Notes: a model not told the origin generated them from the letters alone. Shown: positions 8,719 through 18,421, counted from the stretch's first letter. The stretch: DNA of 64,000 nucleotides from Mojavia pulchra JT2-VF2 (GCA_019359325.1 JAHHHN010000004.1:62001-126000); one strand, 5' to 3'. Program-made: numbers and translations.

Positions 8719-9422
8719 TACTGTTGCTCCATTAGGATTTTTGCAAAATAACTAATAAATTCTTCAAGAACCTCTTTATAACCAATACATACCTGCCATG
8801 CATAAGGAAAAAGTTTATCTTCATGAATTATTAGATAGCTACTAATGTCACCTAAATGTTCGATTTTGAACTCTTCAGGTGACATCGATACTATTCCACC
8901 CCAATCAACACCATCATCATCGATATAATTTTCATAACTATTTAATGAAAAACTACCTTGAACTTCACCCTTCAAACTATTTGGGTAGGAAACTTGCATT
9001 GAATCCAAAAATATGTCTTCTTTACTAGGTAAAACCCAAAACCTACCTAAAATATTTGTTTTATACTGTTCAAAATGATCTCCACGATCTATTAATATTC
9101 CTTCAGTCTCACAAGTAAGTTCCAAAATTTCTTGTTGAAATACGTTTTTAGGAATAGAAATACATAACCCTTCCTTTCGTTGAGCTAAAACAAGTTGATA
9201 ACGTTTAGCTCCTTTTCCAGGATTTTTAAGTCGATATCCTATATATTGAGATGTCCGATTCTCCTCGAACTTGTCGTAAAAACCAAGTCTCTCCAGCATA
9301 TTGATAGCCAAAGACAGCAAATCTTCTCCACCTTGAATTACTTGAATATTTGTTGAAATCAAGCGTGGAACGCCGTTTTCTACCTCAAAACGCTGGATGA
9401 CATCGTATATTATTTTTAACAT
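8718..9422 (-). CDS. Unknown protein coupled to DUF2726-like nuclease
   Basis: I do not recognise this family. The frame is open to 9566, but I choose Met at 9422 (MLKIIYDVIQRFEVENGVP), giving about 234 residues. The upstream part would have to translate through a perfect hairpin and a repeated sequence. No membrane segment or signal peptide is seen. The protein is mixed alpha/beta with many acidic residues near the C-terminus (DDDGVDWGG). Together with the downstream nuclease-like gene it forms a two-gene unit. A defence or addiction role is possible but not shown by the sequence. Confidence 0.55.
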   Translation of the reverse strand: MLKIIYDVIQRFEVENGVPRLISTNIQVIQGGEDLLSLAINMLERLGFYDKFEENRTSQYIGYRLKNPGKGAKRYQLVLAQRKEGLCISIPKNVFQQEILELTCETEGILIDRGDHFEQYKTNILGRFWVLPSKEDIFLDSMQVSYPNSLKGEVQGSFSLNSYENYIDDDGVDWGGIVSMSPEEFKIEHLGDISSYLIIHEDKLFPYAWQVCIGYKEVLEEFISYFAKILMEQQ

Positions 9423-9429
9423 TGCTAAT

Positions 9430-9459
9430 TTCCATAAACCTTGGCTAAGGTTTATGGAA
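9430..9459. repeat. Perfect 13-bp hairpin abutting a start codon
   Basis: The arms TTCCATAAACCTT (9430-9442) and AAGGTTTATGGAA (9447-9459) pair completely around the loop GGCT. The hairpin ends 7 bases from the ATG at 9422, so in mRNA it would cover the ribosome-binding region. As DNA it could be an operator. A half-copy of its centre (CCTTGGCTAAG) recurs at about 9492-9502. Confidence 0.75.
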
Positions 9460-9625
9460 ATAGTGTAACGTGTATTTCTAAGTTTTCCAATAGCCTTGGC
9501 TAAGATTTTTAGATTTCGCAGATAGATGCTAATTCCCGCCATGACTTGCAGCCTTGGGAAAAGCAAATACTATGACTATGCTGAAGGCGACGCACGGCAC
9601 TCCTCGCACCTTCAACCAAAAGCTT

Positions 9626-10021
9626 CTAAATACTGGATATCACGAGGCGATCGCCTTGTTGAAACTTCATCCACGCCTGCCGTAAACTATCGGGAGCAGG
9701 TTTTTTGGCATTCTTAACAGAAAAAGTGCCATTGGCAATCACAGCGGCGCGTTGTCGAGCTACTAATGTGCTAAACTCCTCATCACCACTAGTCTTCTGA
9801 GTAGTATTAGCAAAAGGTGCATTATTCGCCAAACCTATAGTAATAAAGCTTTTGGGGTCGGTGAGGTCGATAACAGTTTGATAAAACGAGATACCATTGA
9901 CTTTACCCTTCTTCACTTGTACGGTTTGAGCAGCAACGGGTAGTGCCAGTGTCAATCCTTGTGCCAGGGTAGCACCTCCCAGAAACAAGAAAGACCGCCG
10001 AGATATTTTGAAACTTGGCAT
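9626..10021 (-). pseudogene. Truncated phosphodiester glycosidase-like protein
   Basis: The N-terminus is a twin-arginine-type signal (RRSFLFLGGATLAQ) followed by an ALPVAAQ cleavage region. Residues about 33-105 (KVNGISFYQTVIDLTDPKSF ... AAVIANGTF) match the start of cyanobacterial NAGPA/DUF2233 phosphodiester glycosidases, which normally run to about 260 residues. Here the frame ends after 131 residues, and the last 30 codons run into repeat-like DNA containing a HIP1 site. I read it as a gene that lost its 3' half. The product, if made, would lack most of the catalytic domain. Confidence 0.55.
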
Positions 10022-10134
10022 AGTTTACTCTTGGCTATATTGTTTCTCTTAAAATGCCCAAACCCTTGCATAATTTGGTACGCAGCACTGATAAGTTACT
10101 GAGAGAGAGTTGAGGAAATAAGCACAGAAGGATA

Positions 10135-10764
10135 ATGACTTCTAACTATAGATATATTATTTTTTACAAACCTTATGGTGTCCTCAGTCAGTTTACACAG
10201 GAAACTCCCAAACACAGCACCCTCAAAGACTATATCCTGGTTCCTGATGTGTATCCTGTGGGACGTTTAGACTGGGACAGTGAAGGGTTACTACTGTTGA
10301 CCAACAACGGGCAATTGCAACATCGCCTTGCTAATCCTCAGTTTGGGCATAAACGTACTTATTGGGTACAGGTAGAACGAATTCCTGATGCTGCTGCTAT
10401 AAAGAAATTGCAAACTGGTGTGAAGATTCAAGATTACCGCACTCGACCAGCAGAGGTACGCTTATTGTTAGAAGAACCAACTATTGGCGATCGCAATCCA
10501 CCAATCAGATTTCGCAAAAATGTACCAACAGCTTGGCTAGAAATGACTTTAACTGAGGGAAAAAACCGTCAGGTGCGCCGGATGACGGCGGCTGTAGGGT
10601 TTCCTACTTTGCGACTGATCAGGGTAAGCATTGCCCACCTAAAATTAGATGGACTACAACTAGGTGAGTGGCGAGACCTGAGTTGCTCTGAAATAGAATT
10701 CCTGCATAATCTGCCTAAAACAGGTGGAATAGCGAACAAAGCCAAGACTTCAGCATTATTTTGA
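10135..10764 (+). CDS. RluE-like rRNA pseudouridine synthase
   Basis: This RsuA/RluE-family enzyme isomerises a uridine in large-subunit rRNA. The catalytic Asp lies in [19 protein letters not shown] near residue 44. Other conserved parts are the start [12 protein letters not shown] and the late [23 protein letters not shown]. There is no N-terminal S4 domain, as in RluE and unlike RluB or RsuA. Length of 209 residues fits. The exact target base cannot be told from sequence. Confidence 0.88.
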   Translation: MTSNYRYIIFYKPYGVLSQFTQETPKHSTLKDYILVPDVYPVGRLDWDSEGLLLLTNNGQLQHRLANPQFGHKRTYWVQVERIPDAAAIKKLQTGVKIQDYRTRPAEVRLLLEEPTIGDRNPPIRFRKNVPTAWLEMTLTEGKNRQVRRMTAAVGFPTLRLIRVSIAHLKLDGLQLGEWRDLSCSEIEFLHNLPKTGGIANKAKTSALF

Positions 10765-11292
10765 AAAGTACTTAGTTCTTACTATCATTTAAATTTCAGG
10801 TTAACCCATTCTTAATGCTGAAACTAGTAGCTGGATTTAAATCAACTCCATGATGAAAATCGCCGCTCAAAAATTGTCTGTAGCTAGTAGTGAGTAAAAC
10901 GAAAGATTAACTATTGGTACTAACGATGAAAACCAACGTCTAAATTCATACTTAGCTAATTTATCTACCCCCATTATGATATTAATTTACTAAGTATTTG
11001 GCTGTGACTTTTTCTCAAGTTCTGACCGAGCTAGACTTTACAAATTTAAATGTTTTTATAGTGTATCTGCCATCTCATTACTTTTTAGTAAAAGCCGAAA
11101 TCCGCGGATTGCTACATAATTTAGTCAGTAATTTTGAGCTAAAAAATTAATCCTGCAAAAACAGTGGTTAACAATTATTAACTAAGTTTTTCTTTGCACC
11201 TTTGAACCCAAATTGATCCAAAAGAAGTATAATAATATTTTTTTATTCCTGCCCTGTCTAAATCAGCCCTTGGGTGCAAATAATTAACTCTT
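10765..11292. other. Intergenic region, probable promoter of histidine kinase
   Basis: About 530 bases of AT-rich DNA with no supported gene, RNA or array. It must carry the promoter of the histidine kinase gene that starts at 11293, but no clear -10/-35 pair could be fixed by eye. Confidence 0.4.
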
Positions 11293-12657
11293 ATGAGCCG
11301 TAATCAGCAATCGATCTGGCATAACACTCACCAACAACAAGATATTGTAGCTGCAACACCTGCACGCTTGGAACTTGTGCCTGAACGAGCCTGCGATTTA
11401 GAACTTTGCACAGCAGAAACTCTGCGTCGTACCCAAGAGGAACTCTTGTTATATCGTAGGCTTTATGAAAATATCCCTTCTGTGTATTTCAGTTTGGATA
11501 TTACAGGAATAATTTTATTTGTAAACCAGTTCGGTGCAAACTGTCTTGGTTACACTCCAGAAGATTTGATTAATCAACCTATTTTTAATTTATTCGCATC
11601 GTCAGACAGACAAAGATTATCTGATGCATTGATGAGGTTATTAAAGGCCTCGCCTAAGAGTGAAGTTGTTAGTTGGGAGTTTCGTTTAAACTGCCCTGCC
11701 AGTAAGATTTTATGGGTAAAAATCGTGGCGCGTCTATTACCTGATGGGAATGGACAATATCTTTCAGATCCTAACCTTGCTGATAAGTCCTCTCGGAAAA
11801 ATCCGGTCATTCTCCTAGTTTTTGAAGACATCACTGCTCACAGGCAGGCGGAAGATGCTTTCCGAGAAAGTGAACAGCGCTTTCATAAAGCAGTGCAAGC
11901 GCAGTTAGAGGAGATGGAAAGCCTCAACCGTTTAAAAGATGAATTTCTGAGTACAGTGTCGCATGAACTACGCACGCCACTAACTAATATGAAAATGGCG
12001 ATCCAAATGCTAGGAATCGCATTAGATCGAGAGCAAAACTTTTTGTCGGAAATGGCGAAGCCACAAGCACAACGTTCCAAAGCTGCTCGCTATTTTGAAA
12101 TTTTAGATAATGAGTGCGATCGCGAAATTAATCTGATTAGTAACTTTTTGGATTTGCAACGGTTAGATACAGGCGCTAAACCTTTGGTACTGGAAACTCT
12201 TGAAGTACAGCAATGGCTTTGGCGGGTGGTAGAGCTATTTAAAGCCCGCAATCGCAATTCTTGCCAGCAAAACTTGCACCTTAACGTAGCTCCCAATCTT
12301 CCCCCACTCATGTGCGACCCATTCAGTTTAGAACGCATTTTGATAGAACTGCTCACTAATGCCTGTAAATTCAGTCCTCCAAATGCAGAAATCACTGTTT
12401 GCGCCCAACGGAAATCCCGTACTATTCAATTTCAGGTAATCAATTCTGGTGTAGAGATTCCTACTTCAGAACTACCACACATTTTCGACAAATTTTATCG
12501 CATTCCCAGTAACGACCCTTGGAAACAAGGTGGTACAGGATTAGGTTTAGCATTGGTACAGAAACTCACCAAACACTTAGGAGGAACAATCGAGGTCGAA
12601 AGTGGGTCAAATCGTACTTCTTTCGCTATCCAACTTGCTCTAAGTAGTGAGGCGTAA
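11293..12657 (+). CDS. PAS-domain sensor histidine kinase
   Basis: This 454-residue soluble kinase has a PAS domain at about residues 55-190 (IPSVYFSLDITGIILFVNQ). The HisKA domain follows, with the phospho-acceptor His at about residue 224 in STVSHELRTPLTNMK. The HATPase part has the N box LIELLTNACKFSPP, the F box IFDKFYRIPSND and the G box GGTGLGLALVQKL. There are no membrane segments, so the signal is probably sensed in the cytoplasm through PAS. No response regulator is adjacent, making it an orphan kinase. It lies ahead of a phosphatase and a Ser/Thr kinase gene. Confidence 0.92.
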   Translation: MSRNQQSIWHNTHQQQDIVAATPARLELVPERACDLELCTAETLRRTQEELLLYRRLYENIPSVYFSLDITGIILFVNQFGANCLGYTPEDLINQPIFNLFASSDRQRLSDALMRLLKASPKSEVVSWEFRLNCPASKILWVKIVARLLPDGNGQYLSDPNLADKSSRKNPVILLVFEDITAHRQAEDAFRESEQRFHKAVQAQLEEMESLNRLKDEFLSTVSHELRTPLTNMKMAIQMLGIALDREQNFLSEMAKPQAQRSKAARYFEILDNECDREINLISNFLDLQRLDTGAKPLVLETLEVQQWLWRVVELFKARNRNSCQQNLHLNVAPNLPPLMCDPFSLERILIELLTNACKFSPPNAEITVCAQRKSRTIQFQVINSGVEIPTSELPHIFDKFYRIPSNDPWKQGGTGLGLALVQKLTKHLGGTIEVESGSNRTSFAIQLALSSEA

Positions 12658-12906
12658 AAGAAGAAGATGAGGAGGATGAACTTAAATCCCCTGCTCCCTC
12701 ATCCCCCAATTCGCGCCTTTAGGAAGAATTGGCTTGCTGACATCGGAAATATTTAGCTAATATGCGTCACAATTAATACTGCCACCAAAATTCACTGGTA
12801 AAACCACAATCTTTTATAGGTCTACTGTAGGCAGGGACAGTCAGTTGTGGCACTTTGGATCTTAGTGGCTAGAAGCACCTTGGAACGGGAATAAGGAACT
12901 TCCACT
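12658..12906. other. Short intergenic region before PP2C gene
   Basis: About 250 bases with a small inverted repeat around 12707-12731 (CCAATTC...GAATTGG). No gene is seen. Confidence 0.35.
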
Positions 12907-14883
12907 ATGCTGATTTGCCCTCAGTGTAAATTTGAAAACTTCAATACCAACAAATTTTGTCAAAACTGTGGTACGTCCTTGACCTACAAGGTCTGTTCTG
13001 AATGTAGTACCGATGTACCTGTAAACGCCCAACATTGCCCTAACTGTGGTGCAGACTGCGGAACAGTGTGGTGGGCAATTATTGCTCACAAAGGAACTGG
13101 GGATGAAGGAGAAGAGAAATTGAGGGAACAAGGAGATGAAGAAAGCTACCTTCATTTCTCCATCTCTCTATCAAAATTCTCAGTCGGCTCTTATTTAGAT
13201 CAAGAGCAGCGCTATCAGATATTAGAACCGCTACCCAACCCAGAAGAATTCACTGCTAGTACTGAGGTGTGCATTAGAGTTCTAGACTGCCAACCTTATC
13301 AAATTTCGCCCCTTGAGGCAATGATAGAAAATCAGCAACAGGGGGTAGTTACACCATCAGTAGAGGCAAGTGGAATTCCCAGCTTTGCTAAACCTTATAT
13401 CGCCTTACAATCTCTGGGTCACTCAGGGATACCGCCAATTCACGACGCATGGCAGCAGGGTGATATGCAGGTGGTGCTTATCCAAAACCGCTCGGATTGG
13501 CCGTATTTACTTGATCTGTGGCAAGACAACACAACCAGTTCGTTACAAATTTTACACTGGTGTTATCAGATGACCCAACTTTGGGTATTACTAGAACCAG
13601 TGAATTGTCTTCCAAGTATTTTAGAACTGTCGAATCTGCGATTGGATGAAGATCAAACACTATCGCTAGGGCGTTTATATGTGGAACCATTGAATAGTCA
13701 GCCAGTTGCTGTACCAACAACGGCAGAAGACGAAACGTCTGCTCAACAAGGTCAACCGTTAACCATCACCACATTGGGGCAAGTATGGCAGGCGTTATTT
13801 AGACATTCCCAGCGCACTCAGTTTGGCTCTATAGTCCAGATGTTGGCAGATTTAGAGATAGGTAAAATTGAAACGATCGCCCAGTTGCGATCGCGTTTGG
13901 AGGAGATGGCTATGGAATTAGAAGAACCTACCACACAACCTTCTCTTCCAACGGAGGAGAAATACACCACCGCACCAACAACCTTGCAACTGAATGAGTT
14001 AGTAGAAGATTCTGATATCAAAAATGACGATTTGCCAACAATTGTGCTGCCAATGCAATTAAGCACTTTGGAAGATGCAGGACGCACTGATGTAGGACGT
14101 CAGCGACATCACAACGAAGATTACTTTGGCATTGAGACAAAACTTAATAAATTAGAGTTACCTAAAAGTAGAATTTTACAAGCGCGAGGTTTGTATATTC
14201 TCTGCGATGGTATGGGGGGACACGCCGGAGGCGAGATAGCCAGTGAGTTAGCAGTCAACACTCTACGGCAATATTTTGAAGAAAACTGGATTGCTAACCA
14301 GCTGCCAACAGAAGAGAGTATTCGTGAGGCAGTATATTTAGCTAATCAGGCAATTTACAATCTCAATCAAAAAGATGCCCGTTCTGGAGTCGGGCGCATG
14401 GGTACTACCCTAGTGATGCTCTTAATTCAAGATAGTCATGCAGCGGTAGCACACGTGGGAGATAGCCGCCTCTATTGCCTGACTCGCAAGCGAGGGCTGG
14501 AACAAATGACGGTAGATCACGAAGTTGGTCAAAGGGAAATTGCTAGAGGAGTGGAAGCAAGCATAGCTTATGCCCGTCCGGATGCTTATCAACTCACCCA
14601 AGCATTGGGGCCGCGTGATGAAAACTCGATTAATCCCAGTGTGGAGTTCTTCGAGATTAATGAAGATACTCTCTTCATCCTGGCTTCGGATGGTTTATCG
14701 GATAATGATTTATTAGAAATACATTGGCAGAATCACTTACTTTCTCTGCTGAGTTCTGGTACTAACTTGGAAGGAGGCGTTACAGACTTAATTGATTTGG
14801 CAAACCAATACAACGGTCATGACAATATTACCGCTATCCTTATCCGGGCAAAAGTACGCCCAAATTTGGAAAGTCCAAAATAA
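12907..14883 (+). CDS. Zinc-ribbon PP2C-type Ser/Thr phosphatase
   Basis: The N-terminus has two or three zinc-ribbon knuckles (CPQCKFENFNTNKFCQNCG, then CSECSTDVPVNAQHCPNCG). A long middle part of about 300 residues looks like a degenerate kinase-type or regulatory region. The last 260 residues are a complete PP2C/PPM catalytic domain: TDVGRQRHHNEDYFGIE, LYILCDGMGGHAGGEIAS, VAHVGDSRLYCL and GHDNITAILIR give the metal-binding Asp residues. It should dephosphorylate Ser/Thr in the cytoplasm. The kinase gene downstream also carries FHA and zinc-ribbon elements, so the two are a likely kinase/phosphatase pair. Confidence 0.9.
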   Translation: MLICPQCKFENFNTNKFCQNCGTSLTYKVCSECSTDVPVNAQHCPNCGADCGTVWWAIIAHKGTGDEGEEKLREQGDEESYLHFSISLSKFSVGSYLDQEQRYQILEPLPNPEEFTASTEVCIRVLDCQPYQISPLEAMIENQQQGVVTPSVEASGIPSFAKPYIALQSLGHSGIPPIHDAWQQGDMQVVLIQNRSDWPYLLDLWQDNTTSSLQILHWCYQMTQLWVLLEPVNCLPSILELSNLRLDEDQTLSLGRLYVEPLNSQPVAVPTTAEDETSAQQGQPLTITTLGQVWQALFRHSQRTQFGSIVQMLADLEIGKIETIAQLRSRLEEMAMELEEPTTQPSLPTEEKYTTAPTTLQLNELVEDSDIKNDDLPTIVLPMQLSTLEDAGRTDVGRQRHHNEDYFGIETKLNKLELPKSRILQARGLYILCDGMGGHAGGEIASELAVNTLRQYFEENWIANQLPTEESIREAVYLANQAIYNLNQKDARSGVGRMGTTLVMLLIQDSHAAVAHVGDSRLYCLTRKRGLEQMTVDHEVGQREIARGVEASIAYARPDAYQLTQALGPRDENSINPSVEFFEINEDTLFILASDGLSDNDLLEIHWQNHLLSLLSSGTNLEGGVTDLIDLANQYNGHDNITAILIRAKVRPNLESPK

Positions 14884-15030
14884 ATCGGGGCTGGGGGCTG
14901 GGGATAGGGGACTAGGGACTGGGAAAAAGCAGCTTGTGCAGGGGAGCAGAGGAAAAAAACTTCTTTAATCCCCAATGCCCAATCCCCAATCTCCAATGCC
15001 CAATCCCTAATCCCTAATCCCTAATCCTTT
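14884..15030. repeat. STRR heptanucleotide repeats
   Basis: The gap between phosphatase and kinase is filled with degenerate 7-base repeats (GGGGCTG, GGGACTA, CCCCAAT, CCCTAAT) on both strands. They match the short tandemly repeated repetitive sequences known from heterocystous cyanobacteria. Confidence 0.85.
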
Positions 15031-15048
15031 CACCTTTTAGGTTGTATT

Positions 15049-16320
15049 GTGGTTACTCTAACGCTACTAGAACCGCAACAAAAAACGCTGCTTCAGCAAT
15101 GGTATTTTGAAAACTCCACCGTAATTCGGATTGGTCGAGCGGCGGATAATGACGTTGTGTTAACTGATAGTTTGGTTTCTCGCCATCATCTAGAACTCAA
15201 GAAAGTTGGTTCTGGCAGCAATAGTGCTTCATGGCAGGTGATTAATCACGGCACGAATGGCACTTTCCTTAATGGCGTGCTTGTGACTCAGAGCCAATTG
15301 CCAGATGATTGCCTCCTGCAACTAGCGCAGGGAGGCCCATTACTAAGGTTTGAAATTCAGGAAATAACTGCACCTGATTCTTGGTTACAGTGGCAAGAAA
15401 ACCTTGGCTCAACGGAAAAAACTACTCCCACGCCAATTTCATTAACAAAAAACCCTTCAAATTGCACCCATGAAGGTAACTCTCCTAACAACCTATTTTG
15501 CATTCATTGTGGTCAACCCCTCTCGGTGCAAAAGACTATTCGCCAGTATCAAGTATTGCGAACTTTAGGGCAAGGAGGCATGGGTACTACTTATTTAGCT
15601 TGGGATGCAATGGGAGTGACAACAGAGCATCCACAACTACTGGTGTTAAAGCAGATGAACGCCGATATGGTGAAAATTGCTAAGGCCCAAGAATTATTTG
15701 AGCGGGAGGCACATACTCTTAAATCCCTTAACCATAGTGGAATTCCCAAGTATTATGATTTTTTTGTTGAAAATGGAAAAAAATACCTGGCAATGGAATT
15801 AGTCCATGGACAGGATTTAGAAAAACGAATTTATACTACAGGCCCAGTGATACCAAGCCAAGCGATCGCCTGGATGATCCAAACCTGCGATATTTTAGGC
15901 TATTTGCATAGTCAGCAACCACCACTGATTCACCGGGATATAAAACCGGCTAACCTGATGGTGCGAAATTCTAATAATCACATAGTAGTGCTAGATTTTG
16001 GCGCTGTTAAGGAAATTGGTACAGCACCAGGTACTCGGATTGGCGCAGAAGGTTACTGCGCTCCTGAACAGGAACGAGGACAACCCCTGACTCAATCTGA
16101 TTTATATGCGATTGGGCCAACCTTAATTTTTTTGCTCACAGGTGAAAACCCTTTCAAGTTTTACCATCAACGTGGGCGAAGTTTTAGGTTTGATGTTGCT
16201 AGTGTTCCGACTATTACTCCCAAATTAAGAGAGATTATCGACCGCGTTACAGAACCGTTGCCACGCGATCGCTATCAAACCGCACAGGAACTAGCTATGG
16301 CATTAGCTACTTGCCAATAA
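15049..16320 (+). CDS. FHA-domain Ser/Thr protein kinase
   Basis: The GTG start at 15049 begins a 423-residue protein. An FHA domain lies at about residues 20-100 (IRIGRAADNDVVL ... LVSRHHLEL ... NGTFLNGV) and would bind phospho-threonine. A two-cysteine-pair zinc ribbon is near 140-162 (CTHEGNSPNNLFCIHCG). The kinase domain follows, with P-loop LGQGGMGTTYLAWD, the LKQM lysine, HRDIKPANLM near residue 295, DFGAVKE and APEQE. All catalytic residues are present. There is no membrane segment. It follows the PP2C gene on the same strand across a repeat-filled gap. Confidence 0.92.
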   Translation: MVTLTLLEPQQKTLLQQWYFENSTVIRIGRAADNDVVLTDSLVSRHHLELKKVGSGSNSASWQVINHGTNGTFLNGVLVTQSQLPDDCLLQLAQGGPLLRFEIQEITAPDSWLQWQENLGSTEKTTPTPISLTKNPSNCTHEGNSPNNLFCIHCGQPLSVQKTIRQYQVLRTLGQGGMGTTYLAWDAMGVTTEHPQLLVLKQMNADMVKIAKAQELFEREAHTLKSLNHSGIPKYYDFFVENGKKYLAMELVHGQDLEKRIYTTGPVIPSQAIAWMIQTCDILGYLHSQQPPLIHRDIKPANLMVRNSNNHIVVLDFGAVKEIGTAPGTRIGAEGYCAPEQERGQPLTQSDLYAIGPTLIFLLTGENPFKFYHQRGRSFRFDVASVPTITPKLREIIDRVTEPLPRDRYQTAQELAMALATCQ

Positions 16321-16387
16321 AGGTACTAGAAATTGGGTAGATAAGAATATTCCTAATACCTAATACCCAGCCCCTGATACCCAATCC

Positions 16388-16606
16388 CTATTCTTCATCC
16401 CAAGCTTCTACAGCTAGCAACTCACTAATTGGGTCTTGCATAGTAAATCCAAAATCCAATAGTTCCTGTTTCCAGTGCGGCCATTCATTGCCATAGAGCA
16501 GAGCGATTTTCCAAATGCTATCATTTGGCTTGATAATATTAGATTCCACGAGTGATTGCACGTTACGCTGCAATTTCACCATTGGGTGAATTACTTGCTG
16601 AGTCAT
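16388..16606 (-). CDS. Small DUF4327-like protein
   Basis: This 72-residue protein begins MTQQVIHPMVKLQRNVQSLV and has SIWKIALLYGNEWPHWKQEL in the middle. The layout (a helix ending in LVE, a short turn, then an I-x-L strand/helix and an acidic tail) resembles DUF4327, a small cyanobacterial family of unknown role. The family call is moderate. It is convergent with the kinase gene. Confidence 0.55.
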   Translation of the reverse strand: MTQQVIHPMVKLQRNVQSLVESNIIKPNDSIWKIALLYGNEWPHWKQELLDFGFTMQDPISELLAVEAWDEE

Positions 16607-17373
16607 AACCTCGATTCAATTCAGATTTTGTTTGCTAAATACTTAATCAAAACTGCTTTCCGTTCTGCAATTGTTACCGATGCGTAGAGCGTTATACTTT
16701 TGGGCAAAGCTAGTCTTAACTTTTTAACTATACCACAACTAACTCTACTAAGTTGCTAGCGAATTCGGTTTTGTACGGTAATTACCACCACACAATACCA
16801 ACTCCGCCGAACTCTCATCGCCAACACCAAACACAAAAATTAGCCGTCCTGACAATTGCATTGGTAGCACAAGCTAAGACGGCTTGTGAGATTGTATTTG
16901 TTTTATTTACCAAAATGCGTTTGATTTTTGAAAAACCCATAGAATACGGGCTGTTTTGAAGTTTTTTGATTAAGGGTAAAAGAATTTTACCGCTCTATTT
17001 AAATGTTATATACATTATCGCAAACATCTGAGGTCAGGCAATCTTATTGGAAAACTTTATATAAATTTAATATTGCCAACAGGAATATATCTGTGAGTTA
17101 TGTAATTTTCTGGCTTAAGACGGTGGCGAGATGAAGAGATATAACTCAATTACCTCACCTAAATTCTATTTTTCGCAACCTTGCATTACTTAGTGTCTTG
17201 AAATACAGGAATTGTTGTAATCAGGAAGTGAAAGCTGCAAATGCCTTGTAATGAGCCAGAGCGATCGCAGGACACAATGTAAGTGTGAAATTGACATAGC
17301 ACAAAGCTCAACTTAGTGTCCAGAGTCAGCTTTTAAATTTTGTGTAAAACATTTATAGCCAAGATGATAGTTT
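16607..17373. other. Long intergenic region without recognised gene
   Basis: About 770 AT-rich bases. A 68-codon frame at 16753-16959 is present, but its composition and lack of ribosome-binding site do not support a gene. A HIP1 site lies at about 17261. Nothing else stands out before the hairpin leader at 17374. Confidence 0.4.
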
Positions 17374-17434
17374 CTGTGGAAGAGTGGGTATCCTCATAAC
17401 GGGAGGATGGCTAATCCTTAAGTAATTACCACAG
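17374..17434 (+). promoter_or_regulatory. Possible structured 5' leader
   Basis: An outer pairing CTGTGG (17374-17379) with CCACAG (17429-17434) encloses an inner hairpin ATCCTC/GAGGAT (17390-17395 with 17403-17408). The structure ends 14 bases before the ATG at 17449. It matches no riboswitch class I can name and may be a simple stability or translation-control element. Confidence 0.35.
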
Positions 17435-17448
17435 CATCTACATAAAAT

Positions 17449-17844
17449 ATGGGTTCATCGGAAGATTATCTGATTGCTCGCAGCAAGCAGATTAAGCGGC
17501 GACAAAAAATTTTGACGTTAGTATCAATTGTGTCGTTTTTTGGTTCTACGGCATTTGCAGCGATTCCGGCGATACAAAAGGCTATTCAGCCTCAGTCACC
17601 AACAGTAGTTGCATCTCCAGATAATTCATTAGAAACACAGGCAAAAGGTTTTGAGTTGGTTTTACAACGAGAACCAGAGAACCCAGTGGCGCTGGAAGGG
17701 CTAGCAAATATACGAATACAGTTGAAGGATACTCAAGGTGCAATTCAGCCTTTGGAAAAGTTGGTGAAATTACGCCCTGAACGACAAGAGTACAAAGTGA
17801 TGTTAGAGCAGCTGAAGAAAGAACAAGGCAAGAGCGATCGCTGA
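17449..17844 (+). CDS. Membrane-anchored TPR protein
   Basis: This 131-residue protein has a short basic N-terminus (KQIKRRQK), one transmembrane helix ([20 protein letters not shown]) and then about one and a half TPR units ([20 protein letters not shown] ... [15 protein letters not shown]). TPR domains bind peptides. The orientation would place the TPR outside the cytoplasm if the positive-inside rule holds. It starts the glycosylation island, about 45 bases before the methyltransferase. Confidence 0.7.
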   Translation: MGSSEDYLIARSKQIKRRQKILTLVSIVSFFGSTAFAAIPAIQKAIQPQSPTVVASPDNSLETQAKGFELVLQREPENPVALEGLANIRIQLKDTQGAIQPLEKLVKLRPERQEYKVMLEQLKKEQGKSDR

Positions 17845-17887
17845 AGAATTACAACACTTGTTCTATAGGCAATTTAATCAAACAGTA

Positions 17888-18421
17888 ATGGCTATGTTAC
17901 AACCCCTAAAAGACTTAGAAATATTTTATCAACAAGATGATCCTTGGCAATATGAAAACACGCCTGATGATAAAAAAAGAAAAGAAATAATTTTAAGTGA
18001 AATTCCTAATAAAGATTATAAAAATGTTCTCGATATAGGTTGCGGGCATGGCTTTATTACAAGAGATCTGCCGGGAAAAAATATATTGGGAGTAGATATC
18101 TCATCTAATGCAATCATTCAAGCAAAAAAACATGAAACTACCAATCTTAAATTTATTCAATCTTCAATTTTTGATATTCCTAAAAAAACGTCAGTCAAGT
18201 TCGATTTAATCATTATAACTGGTGTCTTATACCCTCAATATATTGGTAGTTCGCACAATCTTATATATCTAATTATAGATCAACTAATAGTAGATAATGG
18301 TATTCTTATATGCTGCCATATTGATGATTGGTATAGAACTCGCTTCTCTTATTTAATGCTTGAATATTACTTATTTGAATACAGACAATACACTCAAAGA
18401 TTGGAGATTTACGTAAAATGA
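17888..18421 (+). CDS. Class I SAM-dependent methyltransferase
   Basis: The Rossmann-type SAM site is VLDIGCGHGFITRDL, followed by ILGVDISSNAII (acidic residue for ribose binding) and the FDLIIITGVLYP strand. The layout resembles NodS-like or ubiE-like small methyltransferases that modify sugars. The frame opens with TTG at 17858; I prefer ATG at 17888, giving 177 residues. Its stop overlaps the ATG of the next gene (ATGA at 18418-18421), so both are made from one message and probably act on the same glycan. AT content is clearly higher than in flanking core genes. Confidence 0.8.
   Translation: MAMLQPLKDLEIFYQQDDPWQYENTPDDKKRKEIILSEIPNKDYKNVLDIGCGHGFITRDLPGKNILGVDISSNAIIQAKKHETTNLKFIQSSIFDIPKKTSVKFDLIIITGVLYPQYIGSSHNLIYLIIDQLIVDNGILICCHIDDWYRTRFSYLMLEYYLFEYRQYTQRLEIYVK

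Noticed and set aside
12907-16320. Identity with the Anabaena pknE-prpA pair
   Set aside because: PrpA is a PPP-type phosphatase, whereas this one is PP2C, so those symbols were not used.
16753-16959. 68-codon frame on the + strand
   Set aside because: No ribosome-binding site, odd composition (GNYHHTIPTPPNSHRQHQ) and no protein-like pattern; treated as chance.
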